IMG/VR virus record: IMGVR_UViG_3300048694_001042
Coordinates: 24,494 to 88,493 of that record
Length of the DNA stretch: 64,000 nucleotides
Direction: 5' to 3' (one strand)
Source of the DNA: a virus
Below, piece after piece: positions 60,960 through 64,000 of this stretch. Position 1 is the stretch's first letter, and every line of letters starts with the position of its first letter. The position numbers were made by a program, and so were the translations under genes. The notes under the pieces are model-generated. The model did not search any database, had not been told where the DNA came from, and was given only the letters and a program-made list of their open reading frames with translations.

Positions 60960-61183
60960 ATAATAGAACATTACCCGGAACTTCGGAATCACTACACAAT
61001 GCTGGAGTTTGGTTGCGAGAGTATCTTAATGTACCTCCCCGGCATACAATTTTTGACCAGTTTGAAGAATACTTCAACTGTCAACTGGTTGTGGAGCACA
61101 GAGAAGATCCGTGGTACTGTCCGGACCGGGCTGTGTTCAACACCGAACAAGATTTAACAGCATTTTTATTGAGGTGGGCATGA
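60956..61183 (+). CDS. LRW-family paralogue, second array
   Basis: 75 residues, MNNRTLPGTSESLHNAGVWLRE..., core FEEYFNCQLVVEHREDPWY, ending FNTEQDLTAFLLRWA. Confidence 0.75.
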   Translation: MNNRTLPGTSESLHNAGVWLREYLNVPPRHTIFDQFEEYFNCQLVVEHREDPWYCPDRAVFNTEQDLTAFLLRWA

Positions 61184-61401
61184 TGTTTGATCACCCTGCA
61201 GTCATAAAACTGCAAACAACCAACATCTGGGACATTGAATCTCGGGTAAGCGAAATACATGAAATACGACGTTGGTTGGATGAACTAACACTGTGGCAAG
61301 ATGATATGTATCGTATGGAAACAATCACACCAAAGAACTCATTAAGGGTTTGGTTCAAGGATCCCCAGCATGCAGTGTTTTGCAAGCTGAGGTGGCCTTG
61401 A
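61180..61401 (+). CDS. LRW-family paralogue, second array
   Basis: 73 residues, MMFDHPAVIKLQTTNIWDIES..., core IRRWLDELTLWQDDMYRME, ending WFKDPQHAVFCKLRWP. Longer frame upstream overlaps the previous gene. Confidence 0.75.
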   Translation: MMFDHPAVIKLQTTNIWDIESRVSEIHEIRRWLDELTLWQDDMYRMETITPKNSLRVWFKDPQHAVFCKLRWP

Positions 61402-61790
61402 TGTTTGGATTTAATCCAGCACCCGGCACGCCAGGTGGAAGACCTTGGTCAAAGGAACGTATGGCAAAGTGGGAAATAGATTTTAGATTTGGTCCGATTA
61501 GGGGATTGTGGTGGCGGTTCATGCCCGGTGTGCAAATTGAAGTGCCCTGGCCCACGGGCTGGACCGAACCCGAACCCGCGCCCGGTGGCGGATTTATACA
61601 GTTTGAGTCTGCGGACCCAAACGATCACTATCGTCCATGGCTTGAAAAGAACGTGGGCCGCCAAGGTTGGGATTGGGAATGGCGAATTGGGAAGGTGGCT
61701 GCTCAAACCAACGTACAAGATACTTTGGTAATCAAGTTTCGTCGAGGTCGAGAAAAGTATGCTACAATAGCAGCATTGAGGTGGGCGTGA
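61401..61790 (+). CDS. LRW-family paralogue with long Pro/Gly/Trp N-terminus
   Basis: 129 residues, the longest member. N-terminal half is Pro/Gly/Trp-rich (MFGFNPAPGTPGGRPWSKER, WTEPEPAPGGGFIQFES), then HYRPWLEKNVGRQGWDWEWR and ending RRGREKYATIAALRWA. A possible second fusion-type member, though I recognise no donor. Confidence 0.7.
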   Translation: MFGFNPAPGTPGGRPWSKERMAKWEIDFRFGPIRGLWWRFMPGVQIEVPWPTGWTEPEPAPGGGFIQFESADPNDHYRPWLEKNVGRQGWDWEWRIGKVAAQTNVQDTLVIKFRRGREKYATIAALRWA

Positions 61791-62024
61791 GTGAAATACT
61801 TTTGGACCGATGGTGGCAATAATAGGCCTTATTTTAGATACAGAATCAAAGTGCCTAGATGTACCGCAGAAATGTATCGCTGGTGTGAACAGTATGACGA
61901 TGAAGGTGAGTACTTCAGACGATTTCATGTTGAGTGGAAATCAATACACATTGATAAAGAATATGAAATTGTGCAATTTGAATGGGAGCAGGCTGCTATC
62001 ATGTTTGCCTTGAGGTGGTTATGA
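61791..62024 (+). CDS. LRW-family paralogue, second array
   Basis: 77 residues, GTG start directly after the previous stop. MKYFWTDGGNNRPYFRYRIK..., core EMYRWCEQYDDEGEYFRR, ending FEWEQAAIMFALRWL. Confidence 0.75.
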   Translation: MKYFWTDGGNNRPYFRYRIKVPRCTAEMYRWCEQYDDEGEYFRRFHVEWKSIHIDKEYEIVQFEWEQAAIMFALRWL

Positions 62025-62251
62025 ATTCAAAACAACGCAGAAAAGATCGAAGAAAATGGCGGTACAGTGTTAGACTGACCACATCGGATGTAATGATCAA
62101 AGAATATAACCAAATATGGGATTGGTGCCGAAACACATATGGCAACGGACGCAGGTGTGCTGGATGGAGAGAAAAATTTGGACACTTTGGAACTTGCTGG
62201 CAGTTTACCAGCGACAAGAAAGCTGCTCTGTTTGCGCTGAGGTGGTGCTGA
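62021..62251 (+). CDS. LRW-family paralogue (MNSxQRR start)
   Basis: 76 residues, MNSKQRRKDRRKWRYSVRLTT..., core QIWDWCRNTYGNGRRCAGW, ending FTSDKKAALFALRWC. Pairs with the gene at 46816 in the first array by its N-terminus. Confidence 0.77.
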   Translation: MNSKQRRKDRRKWRYSVRLTTSDVMIKEYNQIWDWCRNTYGNGRRCAGWREKFGHFGTCWQFTSDKKAALFALRWC

Positions 62252-62496
62252 TGCCTGATCGGTTTCGTGTTAAACTTCCTGGCCTGTCTTGGCAACAACC
62301 GTGGCCCAAGTATTTTGATAACTTTTGGAAACACTGCGACGATGTTGCCAGAAAGAATCAGTGGTTCACCATCACCGTTGCCAATACTGAACTCAAGCCC
62401 ATGGGTGGCCGATTGATTCAAACCAAAACACAGGGCTGGTACCTACGTTGGGATAGTGAAGCCAGTCATACAGCATTTGTGTTAAAGTGGGCTTGA
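62251..62496 (+). CDS. LRW-family paralogue, second array
   Basis: 81 residues, MPDRFRVKLPGLSWQQPWPKY..., core FWKHCDDVARKNQWFTITV, ending WDSEASHTAFVLKWA. Confidence 0.74.
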   Translation: MPDRFRVKLPGLSWQQPWPKYFDNFWKHCDDVARKNQWFTITVANTELKPMGGRLIQTKTQGWYLRWDSEASHTAFVLKWA

Positions 62497-62738
62497 TGTC
62501 TAGGTCATTGAGTAAACCTTATGTTGCTACCAATCCGCGTTCAGTGCGCGGGGCAAAGAAACGTGGCTGGCACGTAGTCAAACCAAACCCCAACTATGTG
62601 GAGAGAGCAAGTTGGGTGGGACTGAACATTTGGTGTGAGCGTATGGCAGGGGGATATTGGGTAGCCAGTTTCCACCACCGTGAGTTTGCATTTGAATCCG
62701 GTGCTGATGCCATGATGTTCAAATTAAAGTGGGGATAA
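62496..62738 (+). CDS. LRW-family paralogue, second array
   Basis: 80 residues, basic N-terminus MSRSLSKPYVATNPRSVRGAKKRGW, core GLNIWCERMAGGYWVASFHH, ending FESGADAMMFKLKWG. ATG shares a base with the upstream TGA. Confidence 0.75.
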   Translation: MSRSLSKPYVATNPRSVRGAKKRGWHVVKPNPNYVERASWVGLNIWCERMAGGYWVASFHHREFAFESGADAMMFKLKWG

Positions 62739-62748
62739 AAATCACTCA

Positions 62749-63039
62749 ATGATCCTGACCAGAAGTGAATTCAAACAATACTGGGACAACCTCGATCCAA
62801 GACTAACAGTGGATGATGGGCCGCTGTGGATACCCGACGAAGATACGCCCTCCAAATGGTTTGTGTGCGTCAAGCCCGTTGGCGTTCACAAGTTCAAGTG
62901 GAACTATTATGACTGGTGCAACCAAGCACTGAAAGGTCGAGTTCGTTGCTACAGTAGCAGCATCGACAATGAACAAGAGTGGTGGGGGTTTACTGAACAA
63001 CAGGACATAGCCTTTTGGCTATTGAAGTGGGCACAATGA
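62749..63039 (+). CDS. LRW-family paralogue, second array
   Basis: 96 residues, MILTRSEFKQYWDNLDPRLTV..., core YYDWCNQALKGRVRCYSSS, ending FTEQQDIAFWLLKWAQ. Starts 10 nt after the previous stop. Confidence 0.74.
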   Translation: MILTRSEFKQYWDNLDPRLTVDDGPLWIPDEDTPSKWFVCVKPVGVHKFKWNYYDWCNQALKGRVRCYSSSIDNEQEWWGFTEQQDIAFWLLKWAQ

Positions 63040-63278
63040 CTGACATAATGGAAGACTTTCGGCGCGGTAGATTCATAGTTGCGCCCAGCTACATCAGCCG
63101 TGGACTGTCCAATCCTCGTTATGGGCACATGATTGTGCTCACCGACATAGGTTTTTGGGCAGACAACATAGATGCGCTGGTACAGTGGTGCCAGGATCAC
63201 GGCTGTGAAACTCGAGGCATGACAGTGGACATACCTGATGATCACACCCTAACTCTTTTTTGCCTGCGGTGGAAATAG
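63036..63278 (+). CDS. LRW-family paralogue, second array
   Basis: 80 residues, MTDIMEDFRRGRFIVAPSYIS..., core ALVQWCQDHGCETRGMTVD, ending IPDDHTLTLFCLRWK. Confidence 0.74.
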   Translation: MTDIMEDFRRGRFIVAPSYISRGLSNPRYGHMIVLTDIGFWADNIDALVQWCQDHGCETRGMTVDIPDDHTLTLFCLRWK

Positions 63279-63293
63279 TCATACATAGTACTA

Positions 63294-63530
63294 ATGCAAA
63301 TCGCCAGCTCAGCAAAACAATTACGCGAAGAGAGCAGTTTCGCTTACTCCAAAGAGATAGCCAAACCTTTTGGCCAATTGGACGGCATTTTGGATTGGTG
63401 CCGTTCAGAACTCAATGGGGAATGGCGTTGGAAATTGATAACTGTAAGTTCGGACATAAGCCCGGGCCGATATCTTTTTTTCTTTGATTCTGAACGCGAT
63501 GCTTGTGCATTTACCATGCAGTGGGCTTGA
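63294..63530 (+). CDS. LRW-family paralogue, last of second array
   Basis: 78 residues, MQIASSAKQLREESSFAYSKEI..., core GILDWCRSELNGEWRWKLITV, ending FFFDSERDACAFTMQWA; LRW is degraded to MQW at the array end, where no coupled gene follows. Lies 15 nt after the preceding stop. Confidence 0.72.
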   Translation: MQIASSAKQLREESSFAYSKEIAKPFGQLDGILDWCRSELNGEWRWKLITVSSDISPGRYLFFFDSERDACAFTMQWA

Positions 63531-63574
63531 AAACTAATATTTGAGCAGCGGCTGACCAAAAGTAATGCAAGCAA

Positions 63575-64000
63575 TCAAGCAAGTGTTGCGGTGGTGCTGC
63601 TGTAGTATAGATAATATCTATACGAACCCACAGTGGCTGTTGCACTGGCATTGTTAAAGCTGTTTGATGAAGAAGCAAGAACCCCCAAGATCACAACGCC
63701 AGCACCACCATTGCCTACTATCAAGCCACCGTAGCCACCACCACCACCACCCCCTGTATTGGCAGTACCGGACGCTCCTGTAGAACTACCCCAGCCGTTG
63801 CCGCCACCGTTGACTCCTGTGCCGCCAACCCAACTCGAGCCACCAGCGCCACCGCCACCGCCGCCGGCGTAGGTAGTGCCATTTCCACCTGCAGCCGAGG
63901 GCCATTGTAAACCTGCGCCACCCGAGCCGCCATTCGAGCCGCCAGGGCCTGTGGGAGCACCACCACCAGCACCTGCACCCGCACCTCCGCCCCCAGCAAC
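63575..64000 (-). CDS. Glycine-rich tail-fibre-type protein (3' part; 5' end outside window)
   Basis: 142 codons reaching the window edge without a start. Reads VAGGGGAGAGAGGGAPTGPGG, more Gly/Ser/Asn-rich repeats (YAGGGGGGAGGSSWVGG, ANTGGGGGGGYGG), then GGAGVVILGVLASSSNSFNN and a Tyr-rich end (VGSYRYYLYYSSTTATLA). Gly-rich domains followed by a GGAGVVI-type strand are typical of phage fibre tips and adhesins. The other minus-strand frame with Ala/Val/Leu residues is a shadow. Confidence 0.75.
   Translation of the reverse strand, partial: VAGGGGAGAGAGGGAPTGPGGSNGGSGGAGLQWPSAAGGNGTTYAGGGGGGAGGSSWVGGTGVNGGGNGWGSSTGASGTANTGGGGGGGYGGLIVGNGGAGVVILGVLASSSNSFNNASATATVGSYRYYLYYSSTTATLA

Larger units (their letters stand above)
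58053..63530 (+). repeat. Second tandem array of LRW paralogues, interrupted (about 15 clear members)
   Basis: Continues the same architecture as the first array. Members with the family ending alternate with unrelated small genes (59074, 59282, 59703, 60047) and divergent ones (58053, 58518). ATGA coupling and GAGGTGG codons persist (for example at 59694, 60950, 61171, 61781, 62013). It ends at 63530 without a clear terminator, facing the minus-strand fibre-like gene. Confidence 0.88.

Noticed and set aside
63605-63623. 19-bp palindrome GTATAGATA-A-TATCTATAC as operator or attachment site
   Set aside because: It lies inside the coding end of the Gly-rich fibre-type gene (Tyr-rich stretch), with no promoter or repeat partner in the window.
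1-64000. tRNA genes
   Set aside because: I looked for cloverleaf-like segments in the intergenic gaps and saw none; nearly all space is coding. A tRNAscan run would settle this.

Overview
The window is a stretch of a large tailed-phage genome of the T4-like (myovirus) grade. Supporting this are a PAAR spike-tip gene beside large virion-type ORFs, nrdA/nrdB/glutaredoxin, an ATP-dependent DNA ligase, dCMP deaminase, a PD-(D/E)XK exonuclease, T4-style late promoters (TATAAATA), a gp23-like capsid fragment inside a small gene, and genes packed with ATGA/TGATG overlaps. The host looks proteobacterial: strong sigma70-type promoters, lipoprotein and Sec signals, a PHA-granule phasin and a glyoxylate-shunt gene. 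No ribosomal RNA or tRNA genes were seen. I cannot name the phage.

Layout. 0-7.1 kb: small virion or lysis-type genes, a GNAT acetyltransferase, dCMP deaminase, exonuclease and a beta-helix tail protein. 7.1-12.5 kb: a nucleotide-reduction operon (nrdA, small membrane proteins, nrdB, glutaredoxin) with an isocitrate lyase gene inserted in it. 12.5-15.1 kb: PAAR protein and a 655-residue structural candidate. 15.1-18.6 kb: small early-type genes and DNA ligase. 18.64-18.80 kb: a structured RNA with its own promoter. 19.1-25.1 kb: a membrane/coiled-coil protein, then a proteostasis block (clpX, ribosomal protein bS21, dnaK, hsp20, clpS). 25-30 kb: metallophosphoesterase, fatty-acid desaturase, UDP-sugar dehydrogenase, UV-damage endonuclease. 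30-34.7 kb: secreted and membrane proteins, including a very Asn/Thr-rich one. 34.7-41.4 kb: a CDGSH-like/H1-tail protein, phasin, lipoproteins, two ClpP-type genes and some minus-strand genes. 41.6-44.9 kb: small early genes behind strong TTGACC-N17-TATAAT promoters. 44.8-52.2 kb and 58.1-63.5 kb: two tandem arrays totalling about 46 small paralogues ending in F-x-L-(R/K)-W. 52.3-58 kb: a conserved housekeeping-type block between the arrays. The right edge is the 3' part of a glycine-rich fibre-like gene on the minus strand.

Most unusual features: (1) the array of about 46 diverged paralogues, in which the codons for the conserved C-terminal Leu-Arg-Trp also form the Shine-Dalgarno for the next gene, and in which one member carries a piece resembling the major capsid protein; (2) a 5'-leader hairpin shared by dnaK, hsp20 and the phasin gene, with compensatory changes in the lower stem, a constant bulged G and upper stem, and a shared CUUGCUU element before the SD; (3) several promoters that place transcription starts on the ATG, predicting leaderless mRNAs in a phage that also encodes bS21; (4) two families of palindromes upstream of these promoters; (5) an isocitrate lyase inside the ribonucleotide reductase operon.

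How the genes may work together (inference): nrd, dCMP deaminase, ligase and exonuclease serve DNA synthesis. ClpX/ClpP/ClpS/DnaK/Hsp20 and bS21 would retune host proteolysis, folding and translation. Isocitrate lyase, desaturase, UDP-sugar dehydrogenase and phasin touch host carbon, membrane and storage metabolism. The small early genes and the paralogue array are probably host-takeover or counter-defence factors, but nothing in the sequence shows their targets.
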